64,000 nt of DNA from Roseicella aerolata (lineage in GTDB: Bacteria; Pseudomonadota; Alphaproteobacteria; Acetobacterales; Acetobacteraceae): positions 1 to 64,000 of the forward strand of contig NZ_JAJAQI010000024.1 in NCBI RefSeq assembly GCF_020523605.1. The letters are read 5' to 3'. A program made the translations under genes and the position numbers. The notes under the pieces are model-generated. The model was not told where the DNA came from. It ran no database searches and saw only the letters and a program-made list of their open reading frames with translations. Below, one piece after another: positions 27,515 to 36,657 of the stretch (positions are counted from its first letter, which is position 1; each line of letters opens with the position of its first letter).

Positions 27515-30043
27515 TTGGGCCTTGCCGGCCAGTTCCTCCTCGGCCTTCGCCTCGCGCGGCGCGAGCTGCGCGGGGGCATCCGCTCCCTGCGCATCGTGCT
27601 GGCCTGCCTCGCCCTCGGCGTCGCCGCCATCGCGGCGGTCGGCACGCTGCGGGCCGCCATCGATGCCGGCCTGGCCGCCGATGGCGCCCGCATCCTCGGC
27701 GGGGATGTCGAGCTGCGCAGCGGCAACCGCCCGGCAACGCCCGCGGCCCGCGCCTGGATCGAGGCGCACGGCGGGCAGGTATCGGAGGTGGTGGCGCTCC
27801 GCTCCATGCTGGTCGCCCCTTCGGGCGAGCGGATGCTGGTCGAGGTGAAGGCGGTGGACACCGCCTATCCCCTTTACGGCGCGCTGGACCTCGACCCGCC
27901 CCTCCCCGGCTTCGGCGCGGAGGGCGCCGCCGCCGGGGCCCAGGTGGCGCTCGATCCGCTGGTGGCGGAGCGGCTGGGCCTGTCCATCCAGGACCGGGTC
28001 CGGATCGGCGAGGCGGAATTCCGCTTCGCCGCCCTGGTGCAGGGGGAGCCGGACAAGGCCACCAGCCCCGCCCTGTTCGGCCCGCGCGCCCTGATCACCC
28101 GGGCGATGCTGGACCGCACGCAGCTCCTCCAGCCCGGCGCCCTGGTGCAGCACGACCTGCGCATCCGCCTGCCGGAGGGTACGGACCGCGCCCGCTTCGC
28201 CAACGAGTTGCGCAGCGCCTTCGCGGCCGAGGGCTGGCGGGTTCGCACGGCCGACCAGGCGGAGCCGGGGGTGAACCGCTTCCTTGACCGGGCCGCCTCC
28301 TTCCTGACCCTGGCCGGCCTCACGGCCCTGCTGGTCGGCGGCATCGGCGTCGCCACCGGGGTGCGCGGCTGGCTGGACGCGCGGGCGCGCTCCATCGCCA
28401 CCCTGCGCTGCCTGGGCGCGCCGGCCGCCATCATTTTCTTGACCTATCTGATCCAGGTGCTGGCCCTGGCCGCGCTCGGCATCGCCATCGGCCTCGCGGG
28501 CGGCTACGGGCTGACCTGGGTGGCGGCGCAGGCCCTCTCCGGCTCGCTCCCGGTGCCGCCGCGCCTGGCTCCCTATCCGGCGCCGCTGGCGCTCGCCGCC
28601 CTCTATGGGCTGCTGACGGCGCTGGCCTTCGCCCTCTGGCCGCTCGGCCGGGCCGCGCGCATCCCGGGCGCCGCGCTGTTCCGGGATGCGCTGCAGCCGG
28701 CCGGCGCCTGGCCGGCCTGGCCGGTGCTGGCGCTGAACCTGGCGGCGGCCGGGGCGCTCATCGCCCTTATCGTGCTGACCGCGGGCGACCGGCGCTTCGC
28801 GCTCGGCTTCTGCGGCGCCGCCATCGCCGCGCTGCTGGTCTTCCGCGGCGGCGCCTGGGCCTTGGCTGCCCTCGCCCGGCGGCTCGCGCATCTGCGCCGG
28901 CCGGCGCTGCGGCTCGGCCTCGCCAACCTGCACCGGCCGGGGGCGCCGACCGCGCTGCTGGTCGTCTCGCTCGGCATCGGTCTCACCACGCTCGCCACCA
29001 TCGCGCAGATCGAGGGCAATCTCCGCCGGCAACTGGCGGCCGAGATGCCGGCCCGCGCCCCGAATTTCTTCTTCATCGACATCCAGTCCGACCAGGCGCA
29101 GCGCTTCGATGCGGTGGCGCTCGGCCTGCCGGGGGTTGACGAGGTGAAGCGGGTGCCGAGCCTGCGCGCCCGGGTGGTCGCGGTGAAGGGCGTGCCGGCC
29201 GAGCGGGCAGAGGTCTCGGAGGAGACTGCCTGGGCGCTACGGGGTGACCGGGGCCTCACCTATGCCGCCCACCCGCCGGAGGGGACGAAGATCGTCGCCG
29301 GGGCGTGGTGGGCGCCGGACTACCGGGGGGAGCCGCTGCTCTCCTTCGATGCCAATGTCGCCCGCGGCTGGGGAGTGGGGGTCGGCGATGTCATCACCGT
29401 CAACGTCCTGGGCCGCGACATCGACCTGAGGATCGCCAACCTGCGGGCGGTGGACTGGCGCGGCCTCGGGATGAACTTCACCCTGGTCGCCTCCCCCGGC
29501 CTGCTGGAGGCGGCGCCGCACACCCATATCGCGACCGTGCGCGGGGATGCGGCGCAGGATGCCGCGGTGCTGCGGGCGCTGACCGACACCTTCCCCAACA
29601 TCTCCGGCATCCGGGTGCGGGACGCGCTGGAGGCGGTGGCGGGCATCCTGGGGCGGGTGGGCACCGCGCTGACCGCCACTGGCAGCGTCACCCTGCTGGC
29701 CGGCGCGCTGGTGCTGGCCGGCGCGGTCGCGGCCGGGCAGCGGCAGCGCGTCCGGGATGCCGTGGTGCTGAAGACGATCGGCGCCACCCGGTCCCAGATC
29801 CGCGCCGCCTGGATGGTGGAATACATGCTGATCGGGCTGGTGGCCGGGCTGCTGGCGGCGCTGATCGGTAGCGCGGCGTCCTGGGCGGTGGTGACCTTTG
29901 TGATGCGGGCCGAATGGGTGCTGCTGCCGGGGATGCTGGCCGCGACGGTGCTGGGCTGCGCGGCCCTGACCCTCGCCTGCGGGCAGATCGGCACCGCCCT
30001 GGCGCTCAGGGCGCGGCCTGGGCCGCTGCTGCGGAACGAATAG
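27515..30043 (+). CDS. FtsX-like ABC transporter permease (YbbP type)
   Basis: An 842-residue inner-membrane protein of the YbbP class. It has two FtsX-like four-helix modules (about residues 245-420 and 700-840), large extracytoplasmic domains between them, and an N-terminal segment with one membrane span. YbbP-type proteins act with a YbbA-like ATPase in export of lipids or hydrophobic compounds. No ATPase gene adjoins it here. The start TTG 27515 has GGAG 9 bases upstream. An ATG at 27458 is possible but the intervening residues are not typical. A terminator is not seen. Confidence 0.88.
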   Translation: MGLAGQFLLGLRLARRELRGGIRSLRIVLACLALGVAAIAAVGTLRAAIDAGLAADGARILGGDVELRSGNRPATPAARAWIEAHGGQVSEVVALRSMLVAPSGERMLVEVKAVDTAYPLYGALDLDPPLPGFGAEGAAAGAQVALDPLVAERLGLSIQDRVRIGEAEFRFAALVQGEPDKATSPALFGPRALITRAMLDRTQLLQPGALVQHDLRIRLPEGTDRARFANELRSAFAAEGWRVRTADQAEPGVNRFLDRAASFLTLAGLTALLVGGIGVATGVRGWLDARARSIATLRCLGAPAAIIFLTYLIQVLALAALGIAIGLAGGYGLTWVAAQALSGSLPVPPRLAPYPAPLALAALYGLLTALAFALWPLGRAARIPGAALFRDALQPAGAWPAWPVLALNLAAAGALIALIVLTAGDRRFALGFCGAAIAALLVFRGGAWALAALARRLAHLRRPALRLGLANLHRPGAPTALLVVSLGIGLTTLATIAQIEGNLRRQLAAEMPARAPNFFFIDIQSDQAQRFDAVALGLPGVDEVKRVPSLRARVVAVKGVPAERAEVSEETAWALRGDRGLTYAAHPPEGTKIVAGAWWAPDYRGEPLLSFDANVARGWGVGVGDVITVNVLGRDIDLRIANLRAVDWRGLGMNFTLVASPGLLEAAPHTHIATVRGDAAQDAAVLRALTDTFPNISGIRVRDALEAVAGILGRVGTALTATGSVTLLAGALVLAGAVAAGQRQRVRDAVVLKTIGATRSQIRAAWMVEYMLIGLVAGLLAALIGSAASWAVVTFVMRAEWVLLPGMLAATVLGCAALTLACGQIGTALALRARPGPLLRNE

Positions 30044-30180
30044 GCCGGCGATTCGCTGAAGGGGGGCTCGCCCGGCGTCACGCTTCGTGACATGAAGAAC
30101 GGGCAAGGCATACCCATATCACGCCTGCCGGCGATCCCCGCGCGCCGGTCCGGAGTGCTGCCCGGTCACACGGAATCCCG

Positions 30181-30208
30181 TTGAATCGGGTTACAGCTTC
30201 TCCATAAT
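30181..30208 (+). promoter_or_regulatory. Sigma-70-type promoter of the Bax-inhibitor gene
   Basis: TTGAAT (30181-30186) and CATAAT (30203-30208) are separated by 16 bases, 45 bases upstream of the ATG at 30254. The short A+T-rich context is unusual in this genome, so this is a credible housekeeping promoter. A GGAGG lies 13 bases before the start codon. Confidence 0.55.
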
Positions 30209-30253
30209 AGAGGGCAGCGGGGATTGCCCCCTTTTCGGAGGTTCGAGACACCT

Positions 30254-31045
30254 ATGGCCCTTCAACCCGACTATCGATACCAGACGGGTGCGCCAGGCTG
30301 GGGTCGCATGGCGACCGCCGACGCGGCCGCCGTCGATGCCGGGCTCCGGGCGTACATGCTCCGGGTCTACAACTGGATGGCCTCGGGGCTGCTGCTCACC
30401 GGAATCGTGGCGCTTGCCGTGGTGAGCGTGCCGGCGCTCCAGGCGCTGTTCTACCAGGCCGTGCCGCTGGCTAGCGGGCGCGTGGTGATGCAGCCGACGA
30501 TCCTGTTCTGGGTCGCCGCGCTCTCGCCGCTCGCCTTCATCCTGGTGCTGAGCTTCGGCTACAACCGGCTGAGCAAGACCACGGCGCAGGCGCTGTTCTG
30601 GGTGTTCTGCGTCTGCATGGGCGCGAGCCTGAGCAACCTGGCCTTCCGCTACACCGGCGCCAGCATCGCCACCACCTTCTTCATCACGGCGGCCATGTAT
30701 GCGTCGGTGAGCCTGTATGGCTACACCACCAAGACCGACCTGACGAAGATGGGCAGCTTCATGATGATGGGCCTGATCGGCCTGATCATCGCCGGCCTGG
30801 TGAACATGTTCATGCAGAGCTCGGCCCTGCAGTTCGCCATCAGCGTCATCGGCGTGGTGGTCTTCGTCGGCCTCACCGCCTATGACACCCAGCGCATCAA
30901 GGCGGACTATATCGAGCACGCCTATGCCGAGGGCACGGAGGAGGCCGGCAAGCGCAGCGTGATGGATGCGCTCGGCCTCTACCTGAACTTCATCAACCTC
31001 TTCCAGATGCTGCTGCATCTGACGGGGGTCCGGCAGAGCGAGTAG
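30254..31045 (+). CDS. Bax inhibitor-1/YccA-family membrane protein
   Basis: A 263-residue protein with seven hydrophobic segments, matching the BI-1/YccA family. The signature VFVGLTAYDTQRIK lies at about residues 201-214, and the C-terminal ALGLYLNFINLFQMLLHLTG is conserved. The family includes putative calcium leak channels and FtsH-modulating YccA; no specific role can be assigned here. The start MALQPDYRY is preceded by a promoter and GGAGG. A strong terminator follows the stop at 31045. Confidence 0.93.
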   Translation: MALQPDYRYQTGAPGWGRMATADAAAVDAGLRAYMLRVYNWMASGLLLTGIVALAVVSVPALQALFYQAVPLASGRVVMQPTILFWVAALSPLAFILVLSFGYNRLSKTTAQALFWVFCVCMGASLSNLAFRYTGASIATTFFITAAMYASVSLYGYTTKTDLTKMGSFMMMGLIGLIIAGLVNMFMQSSALQFAISVIGVVVFVGLTAYDTQRIKADYIEHAYAEGTEEAGKRSVMDALGLYLNFINLFQMLLHLTGVRQSE

Positions 31046-31070
31046 TCCGGCGGCGACACGCCCTGGATCG

Positions 31071-31100
31071 GGCCCCGGGGGAAACCCCGGGGCCTTTTTT
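31071..31100 (+). terminator. Rho-independent terminator
   Basis: A perfect 10-base-pair stem (GGCCCCGGGG at 31071-31080, CCCCGGGGCC at 31085-31094) with a 4-base loop GAAA is followed by six T at 31095-31100. It lies 26 bases after the stop of the Bax-inhibitor gene. Confidence 0.92.
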
Positions 31101-31361
31101 CATGCGCCAACCAAACGCGCGCCGCCCCGGCAGCGGATTGCGCTGCGGATTGCACGCCATCCGCTGTCGGCCATTGATGGCAGGGCAGGGTCTTGCTCCC
31201 GGGCGGCAAGGGCTCCGCTGACGTTGCTCCGCAAAGCCAGCCGGTGCCCTGTTCATCCCCGTCTTCGATCTGCTCTGGCGCCGGCCCGCCGCATACGGGA
31301 CAAGGGGGCCGTCCGGCCGGTGGTCCCCACGCCGCCGCGCCGCCACGGAGGTGCCGCCGGC

Positions 31362-32333
31362 ATGAGCCACGACCACCACCATGACCACGGCCATGACCAC
31401 TACGGCCATGGCGCGGCGCATGGGCATGACCACGGCCACCCGCACCATCACGGCCCGGTCCCCGGGGAGCGCGGCTTCGTTCCCGCCATCGCCCTCAATC
31501 TCGGCTTCGTCGGGCTGGAAGCGGCGGCCGGGATCATCGGCGGCTCGCTCGCCCTGCTGGCGGATGCCGGCCACAACCTCTCGGACGTGCTCGGCCTGCT
31601 GCTGGCCTGGGGCGCGGTGCGGCTGGCGCGGCGCCTGCCCTCCGGCCGGCGGACCTATGGCTTCCACCGCGGCACCATCCTGGCCGCGCTCGGCAATGCC
31701 ATGCTGCTGCTGGTGGCGGTCGGGGCCATCATGCTCGAATCCGTCCGGCGCCTGGTGGAGCCGGAGCCCGTCGCGGCCGGCCTCATGCTCTGGGTTGCCG
31801 CTGCCGGCATCGTGGTGAATGCCGGCACCGCCCTGCTCTTCGCCCGCGGGCGGGAGGCCGACCTGAACCGCCGCGGCGCCTATCTGCACATGGTGGCCGA
31901 TGCCGGCGTCTCGGCCGGGGTGGTGGCCGGCGCCCTGCTCATCCAGGCGACCGGCTGGCTGTGGGTGGACCCGGTGCTCGGCCTGCTCATTGCCGGCGTC
32001 ATCCTGGCCGGGACCTGGGGCCTGCTGCGGGACTCCGTGGACCTCGCCATGGATGCGGTGCCGCGGGGCATCGACCCCGAGGCGGTGCGGGAATTCCTCG
32101 CCGTCCAGCCAGGGGTTGCGGAGGTGCACGACCTGCATATCTGGGCGCTGTCCACCACCGAGACGGCGCTGACCGCGCATCTGGTCCGGCCAGGGGCCGG
32201 GACCGACGACGCCTTCCTCGCCACTCTGGGTCGGGAGTTGCGGGCACGCTTCGGCATCGGCCACGCCACCTTGCAGGTGGAGACGGGCGATCCCGCGCAT
32301 CCCTGCCTCCTGGCGCCAGCGGACCGGTTGTAA
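31362..32333 (+). CDS. Cation diffusion facilitator (CDF) metal exporter
   Basis: A 323-residue metal/H+ antiporter with a His-rich cytoplasmic N-terminus (residues 3-30, 15 His). The two metal-binding motifs of the transport site, HNLSD (71-75) and HMVAD (176-180), are intact. Residues 240-320 form the cytoplasmic ferredoxin-like domain (VAEVHDLHIWALSTTETALTAHLV). The HxxxD/HxxxD site favours Zn(II), and Co, Cd or Ni cannot be excluded. GGAGG lies 11 bases upstream of ATG 31362. No metal regulator gene or obvious Zur-like site is nearby. Confidence 0.93.
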   Translation: MSHDHHHDHGHDHYGHGAAHGHDHGHPHHHGPVPGERGFVPAIALNLGFVGLEAAAGIIGGSLALLADAGHNLSDVLGLLLAWGAVRLARRLPSGRRTYGFHRGTILAALGNAMLLLVAVGAIMLESVRRLVEPEPVAAGLMLWVAAAGIVVNAGTALLFARGREADLNRRGAYLHMVADAGVSAGVVAGALLIQATGWLWVDPVLGLLIAGVILAGTWGLLRDSVDLAMDAVPRGIDPEAVREFLAVQPGVAEVHDLHIWALSTTETALTAHLVRPGAGTDDAFLATLGRELRARFGIGHATLQVETGDPAHPCLLAPADRL

Positions 32334-32423
32334 GCGGCCTTTTCGCCAGGGCGACAACCCGGCCCCTCCGCCTGCGTTCCGCGGTGGACGCCCCCCGGCG
32401 GGGGCCGCAGGAGGAGCCCCGGC

Positions 32424-33593
32424 ATGCGCGCACTGGTCTGGCACGGCAAGCATGACATACGCTGCGACAGCGTCCCCGATCCGCGGATCGAGGAGCCGCG
32501 GGACGCCATCATCCGCGTCACCTCCTGCGCCATCTGCGGCTCCGACCTGCACCTCTACGACAACTTCATGCCCGGCATGAAGAACGGCGACATCATGGGC
32601 CATGAGACCATGGGCATCGTCGAGGAAGTCGGGCCCGAATGCCGCAACCTGAAGAAGGGCGACCGGGTGGTCATCCCCTTCACCATCCTCTGCGGCGAAT
32701 GCGACCAGTGCAAGCGCGGCAATTTCAGCGTCTGCGAACGGTCCAACCGCAACAAGGACATCGCCGACAAGATCTTCGGCCACGCCACCGCGGGCCTCTT
32801 CGGCTACACGCACCTGACCGGCGGCTATCCCGGCGGGCAGGCGGAATACCTGCGCGTGCCCTTCGCCGACCGTACCCACATCAAGGTGCCGGACAGCCTG
32901 ACGGATGAGCAGGTGCTGTTCCTCTCCGACATCTTCCCGACGGGCTGGCAGGCCGCGGTGCAGTGCGACATCGAGCCGACGGACACGGTGGCGATCTGGG
33001 GTTGCGGCCCGGTGGGGCAGATGGCGATCCGCAGCGCCATCCTCCTCGGCGCCCGCCAGGTGATCGCGATCGACCGGGTACCGGAGCGGCTCTCCATGGC
33101 GAAGGCCGGCGGCGCCATCACGATCAATTTCGAGGAGGAGAGCGTCGTCGAGCGGCTGAACGAGCTGACGCACGGCAAGGGCCCGGAGAAGTGCATCGAC
33201 GCCGTCGGGCTTGAGGCGCATGCGACCGCGACGCTCGATTCCATGTATGACCGCGCCAAGCAGGCGGTGATGCTGGAGACCGACCGGCCGCATGTGCTGC
33301 GGGAGATGATGTATGTCTGCCGCCCCGCCGGCACGCTCTCCATCCCCGGGGTCTATGGCGGTCTGCTGGACAAGATCCCCTTCGGGATGGCCATGAACAA
33401 GGGCCTGACCTTCCGCATGGGCCAGACCCATGTGAACCGCTGGACCGATGACCTGCTGCGGCGGATCGAGCAGGGGCAGATCGACCCCTCCTTCGTCATC
33501 ACCCACCGCATCGGGCTGGAGCAGGGGCCGGAGATGTACAAGACCTTCCGCGACAAGCAGGACAGCTGCATCAAGGTGGTGATCCGGCCATGA
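32424..33593 (+). CDS. Zinc-dependent alcohol dehydrogenase family protein
   Basis: A 389-residue medium-chain dehydrogenase. The catalytic zinc is bound by CGSDLH (Cys38 region), GHE (59-61) and a later Asp/Cys, and the structural zinc by [15 protein letters not shown] (about 91-105). The cofactor motif WGCGPVGQM is about 191-199. The long insertion around residues 120-135 resembles the formaldehyde-dismutase/threonine-dehydrogenase-like subgroup, where NAD(H) may stay tightly bound. The true substrate is not evident. The stop overlaps the next gene by 4 bases. Confidence 0.88.
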   Translation: MRALVWHGKHDIRCDSVPDPRIEEPRDAIIRVTSCAICGSDLHLYDNFMPGMKNGDIMGHETMGIVEEVGPECRNLKKGDRVVIPFTILCGECDQCKRGNFSVCERSNRNKDIADKIFGHATAGLFGYTHLTGGYPGGQAEYLRVPFADRTHIKVPDSLTDEQVLFLSDIFPTGWQAAVQCDIEPTDTVAIWGCGPVGQMAIRSAILLGARQVIAIDRVPERLSMAKAGGAITINFEEESVVERLNELTHGKGPEKCIDAVGLEAHATATLDSMYDRAKQAVMLETDRPHVLREMMYVCRPAGTLSIPGVYGGLLDKIPFGMAMNKGLTFRMGQTHVNRWTDDLLRRIEQGQIDPSFVITHRIGLEQGPEMYKTFRDKQDSCIKVVIRP

Positions 33594-34138
33594 GCGGGCG
33601 CGGCACGCAGCGGCGGCGCGGCCGCCGGACGGACAGCACCCTCGCGGTCGCGCAGGGCCTCGGCTGGTTCAGCATCGGCCTCGGGCTGGTGGAGGTGCTG
33701 GCGCCGCAGGCGCTGGCGCGCGGCCTCGGCATGCGCGGCCATGAGCGGCTGATCGCCAGCTATGGTGCGCGGGAGATCGCGACCGGGATCGGCATCCTTA
33801 CCGCCCGCGATCCCACACCCTGGATCTGGGGCCGGGTCGCGGGGGATGCGCTCGATCTCGGGACGCTGGCGACCGGCCTCGACGGGCGCAACCGGCAGCG
33901 GGAGAAGGTCGGCCTGGCGCTGGCGGCGGTGGCCGGCGTCACGCTGCTGGACCTGCTCTGCGGACGGGCGCTGAGCGCGCGGCGCAGCGGGCGGCGCCTC
34001 GCGCGGCACCGGGACTACAGCGACCGCCGCGGCATGCCGCAGCCGCCCGAGGCGATGCGCGGCGCCGCGCGGGATTTCGAGATACCGCGCGACTTCCGCA
34101 CGCCGGAGGCGCTCAGGCCCTGGACCAGCGCGGCCTGA
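33590..34138 (+). CDS. Hypothetical membrane-associated protein
   Basis: A 182-residue protein starting with ATGA over the stop of the alcohol dehydrogenase. It has a basic N-terminus (RRRGRRTD), a hydrophobic segment ([22 protein letters not shown]), the motif GARE (about 58) and another hydrophobic stretch ([20 protein letters not shown]). The pattern [14 protein letters not shown]... [10 protein letters not shown] is repeatedly found next to such dehydrogenases in Acetobacteraceae-like genomes. No function is known to me. Coupling suggests co-translation with the dehydrogenase. Confidence 0.65.
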   Translation: MSGRGTQRRRGRRTDSTLAVAQGLGWFSIGLGLVEVLAPQALARGLGMRGHERLIASYGAREIATGIGILTARDPTPWIWGRVAGDALDLGTLATGLDGRNRQREKVGLALAAVAGVTLLDLLCGRALSARRSGRRLARHRDYSDRRGMPQPPEAMRGAARDFEIPRDFRTPEALRPWTSAA

Positions 34139-34202
34139 GCGGATTGCGGACGGGCGTGAATGCCCGGGGGCGCAGATCCCCTTTGTAATCAACGACCTGC
34201 AT

Positions 34203-34232
34203 CGGATTGCGTTCAGGTCTGAACGCAATCCG
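34203..34232. repeat. 30-base near-perfect palindrome (14-base arms)
   Basis: Arms 34203-34216 (CGGATTGCGTTCAG) and 34219-34232 (CTGAACGCAATCCG) are exact reverse complements separated by GT. It lies in the 230-base spacer between two convergent genes. It may be a regulator site, an intergenic repeat unit, or a strong hairpin. No T-run follows. Related short runs (GCGGATTGC) occur near 34140 and 31134-31154. Confidence 0.7.
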
Positions 34233-34368
34233 CCATAGAGCAGAGCGCGGCGGGCGTGAACGGAGCGCCCCGCAGACTTTACCGAGCAAAGCCAGCCTGC
34301 CCGGCGTCACGGTCCCCGACCAGGCCCTCGCAGGGATGACCGGCGCAAGCGGGCGGCAGTTTCGATGA

Positions 34369-35910
34369 CTATGGCAGGGTGCTCGTCGCCGGCTCCGGCC
34401 TCGGCCGTGCCGGAGCATGTGGGACCGCGTCGGCGTCGCTCGGCCCCGGGTCGGCCGGCTGCGGCCGCTCCGTCTCCAGGGCCCGCGGCCAGCGCCGGCC
34501 GAGGGCCAGCCAGGCCACGACGCCATAGGAAAGGCCGCCCGCGGCCACTGCGGCGGCCAGCCTCGGCCAGCCCGCCAGCCCTGTGCCGTGCTGGATCGCC
34601 AGCACCGTCCCGACCATCGTTGCCGCGGCCAGCAGGCCGGGCGCGATCCGGCCAAGCAGCCAGAGCGGCGAGCGGCCCAGTTCCCGCAGCACGATCGTTG
34701 CCAGCACCGGCGGCAGCGCGAGCGAGGGCACCACCCAGGCCAGCGCCGCGCCTTCCGCCGTCTGCGGCCGGGTCAGCGTCAGCACGGCGAGCGGCAGAGC
34801 CAGCGTGACGAGGGCAAGCTGGAGGTTCCGCCTGGCCTTGCCGAGGGCGACGAAGAGGCTGGTGGTGTCGCCATAGAGGAAGGTCAGCGCCGCCCCGGCC
34901 GCGACGATCTGCGCGGCGATGGCCATGTCCGCCCAGCGCGGCCCGAGCAGCAGCGCGACGAGGTCCGGCGCCACCAGCACCAGGCCGAGGCAGATCGGCA
35001 GGCCGAGCAGCGCCTGGAGCTGGGCGAGGTCGCCATAGGTCGTCGCCATCGCGGGGCGGTCGGCCTGCAGGGCGCAGAGCCGCGGCATCGCGATGCGGGT
35101 CACCGTCTGCCAGACGATCGCGACCGCCGCATCCACCAGGCGGAAGGCGAAGTGGGAGATGGCGAGCACGCTCGGCGCCACGATAAGGCTGAGCGCCATC
35201 AGGAAGATGCGGTACTTGCCGCTGAGCACGGCGGCCCCGCCGAGCTGCGGCAGGGCCACCGGCCAGAGCGCCCGAAGCGCGCCGAGATCGAGGCGTGGCC
35301 GGAAGCCGCGGCCTACACCGCCCAGCCCACCGCGCAGCATCAGGGTGAAGGTGACGAGCGTCGCCACGGTCTGCGCCGCGATCATCGCCCAGGCGCCCTG
35401 CCCGGACCAGGCGAGCGCCAGGCCCGTCCCCAGGGCCAGGGGCTGGCCGAGCAGCAGCCGCGTCGAGAGCAGCCGGAAGCGCTGGTCGCGCAGGTAGAGG
35501 CCCGAGGCGGTGCCGGAGAAGGCCGCGAGCGGCAGCAGCGGCGCGAGGGCGAGCATCAGCCAGGCGATCACCGGTTCACCCGCCTGCCGCGCCAGCACCG
35601 GGCCGAGCAGGGCGAGCAACGCCCCGAGCACGAGCCCGAGAAGGACGGCGGCGGTCACGGCGCTCTCGGCATGGCGCCGTTCCAGCCGGATCAGGCGGAC
35701 CAGCGCATCGGGGAAGAGGGCGCCGACCAGCACTTCCGCGATCAGGAAGGCGGCGATGGCGACCGTGCCGATGCCGGCCTCATGCGGGCCGATGACCCGG
35801 CCGATCGCCAGCATGGACACCAGCGAGAAGCCGGCGGCGGCCACGCTTTCGGCGAGGACCCAGATGGGCGCATGGGCCGAGGGTAGGCGGAGCTGCACGG
35901 CAATATCCAA
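34369..35910 (-). CDS. Lipopolysaccharide/exopolysaccharide flippase (oligosaccharide flippase family)
   Basis: A 513-residue inner-membrane protein with about 12-14 hydrophobic segments, of the polysaccharide transporter (PST/MATE-like) Wzx family. Typical parts are SVAAAGFSLVSMLAIGRVIGPHEAGIGTVAIAAFLIAEVL and the central LLSTRLLLGQPLALGTGLALAWSGQGAWAMIAAQT. It would move lipid-linked glycan across the membrane. The start at 35910 is a TTG. A GTG four codons downstream is an alternative, and neither has a strong ribosome binding site. The hydrophilic C-terminal tail is Pro-rich. No polysaccharide genes adjoin it; the wecB operon is 20 kb to the left. Confidence 0.85.
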   Translation of the reverse strand: MDIAVQLRLPSAHAPIWVLAESVAAAGFSLVSMLAIGRVIGPHEAGIGTVAIAAFLIAEVLVGALFPDALVRLIRLERRHAESAVTAAVLLGLVLGALLALLGPVLARQAGEPVIAWLMLALAPLLPLAAFSGTASGLYLRDQRFRLLSTRLLLGQPLALGTGLALAWSGQGAWAMIAAQTVATLVTFTLMLRGGLGGVGRGFRPRLDLGALRALWPVALPQLGGAAVLSGKYRIFLMALSLIVAPSVLAISHFAFRLVDAAVAIVWQTVTRIAMPRLCALQADRPAMATTYGDLAQLQALLGLPICLGLVLVAPDLVALLLGPRWADMAIAAQIVAAGAALTFLYGDTTSLFVALGKARRNLQLALVTLALPLAVLTLTRPQTAEGAALAWVVPSLALPPVLATIVLRELGRSPLWLLGRIAPGLLAAATMVGTVLAIQHGTGLAGWPRLAAAVAAGGLSYGVVAWLALGRRWPRALETERPQPADPGPSDADAVPHAPARPRPEPATSTLP

Positions 35911-36120
35911 TCGTGGGGCATCGCCCTGACGCGAGACGCCGAAGGCCCGGGTTCCCCGGAGGGAAGCGAGGAGGTGACAGGCCGACGGGGAGGGCCGGCC
36001 CGGTTCACGGGATCAGGGCGGCATCACGCCGGTTACGTCGGACATGGCCTCCACCTAATCACCAATCCGGCGTGCGTCGAATGGACAGATGGTGAAGGCG
36101 CAACCATCGCGATCAATCCA

Positions 36121-36537
36121 TCAGATCACCTGGTACCGGGCCTTGGCCGCGCGCTCGATGGCACCTGCGATCAGGCGGTCGAGGTCCAGTGCGATGCGGA
36201 AATCCTGCAGGAAATGCAGCTCTCCCTGGGAAGCCTCGCCATCCGCCGCCGCCACCTCGCAGGCCAGCAGATAGGCGGTCTCCCGCAGGCGCTGCGGCAG
36301 GGCATCGCGGATCAGGCCCATGGCCCGGTCGAGCCCGTCCTCGCGCCCCAGCAGGCTCAGGCAGGTCTCGGTCACGCTGGCGATGCCGGCCGGGTGGAAA
36401 TCGCTGAAAACCGGCAATTCCTGCACCAGGCGGGACATCATGCCGACCTCGGCATCGGTCATGTTCCGGTCCGAGGCCGCCATGAGCACCATGGCGCAGA
36501 CCAGCGCCTCCTGCGGGTTGAAACGGGTGTTCGGCAT
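36121..36537 (-). CDS. TerB-like tellurite-resistance family protein
   Basis: A 138-residue all-helical protein. The pattern VCAMVLMAASDRNMTDAEVGMMSRLVQELP and LACEVAAADGEASQGELHFLQDFRIALDLDRL is the metal-binding TerB/DjlA fold (two acidic DG/D-containing loops, AASD and AADGE). TerB proteins are involved in stress and phage-related systems, and solitary copies like this one are common with no known role. GGAG-like GCGAGG precedes the ATG. It lies 120 bases downstream of the dinG-like gene. Confidence 0.75.
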   Translation of the reverse strand: MPNTRFNPQEALVCAMVLMAASDRNMTDAEVGMMSRLVQELPVFSDFHPAGIASVTETCLSLLGREDGLDRAMGLIRDALPQRLRETAYLLACEVAAADGEASQGELHFLQDFRIALDLDRLIAGAIERAAKARYQVI

Positions 36538-36657
36538 GGGGCCTCGCTCCTGCCGCGGTCCGGTCGCCGCGGCGGTGCCGCAGCCTGGACCGGCCCGCTG
36601 GTCACCCCTCGTCGCGCCGCGCCGTGCTCACGTCAATGATTAGTCTTGTAACAAAGC

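Noticed and set aside
26927-29032. A 701-residue minus-strand reading frame
   Set aside because: It lies antiparallel over the SDR and FtsX genes and shows shadow composition (Arg, Gln, Gly).
30993-33506. An 837-residue minus-strand reading frame
   Set aside because: It is antiparallel to the CDF and alcohol dehydrogenase genes, which have complete family motifs.
34210-34224. GTTC-N6-GAAC inside the 30-base palindrome as a LexA site
   Set aside because: The alphaproteobacterial box is a direct repeat GTTC-N7-GTTC. This one is inverted with six bases, and the whole palindrome is longer.
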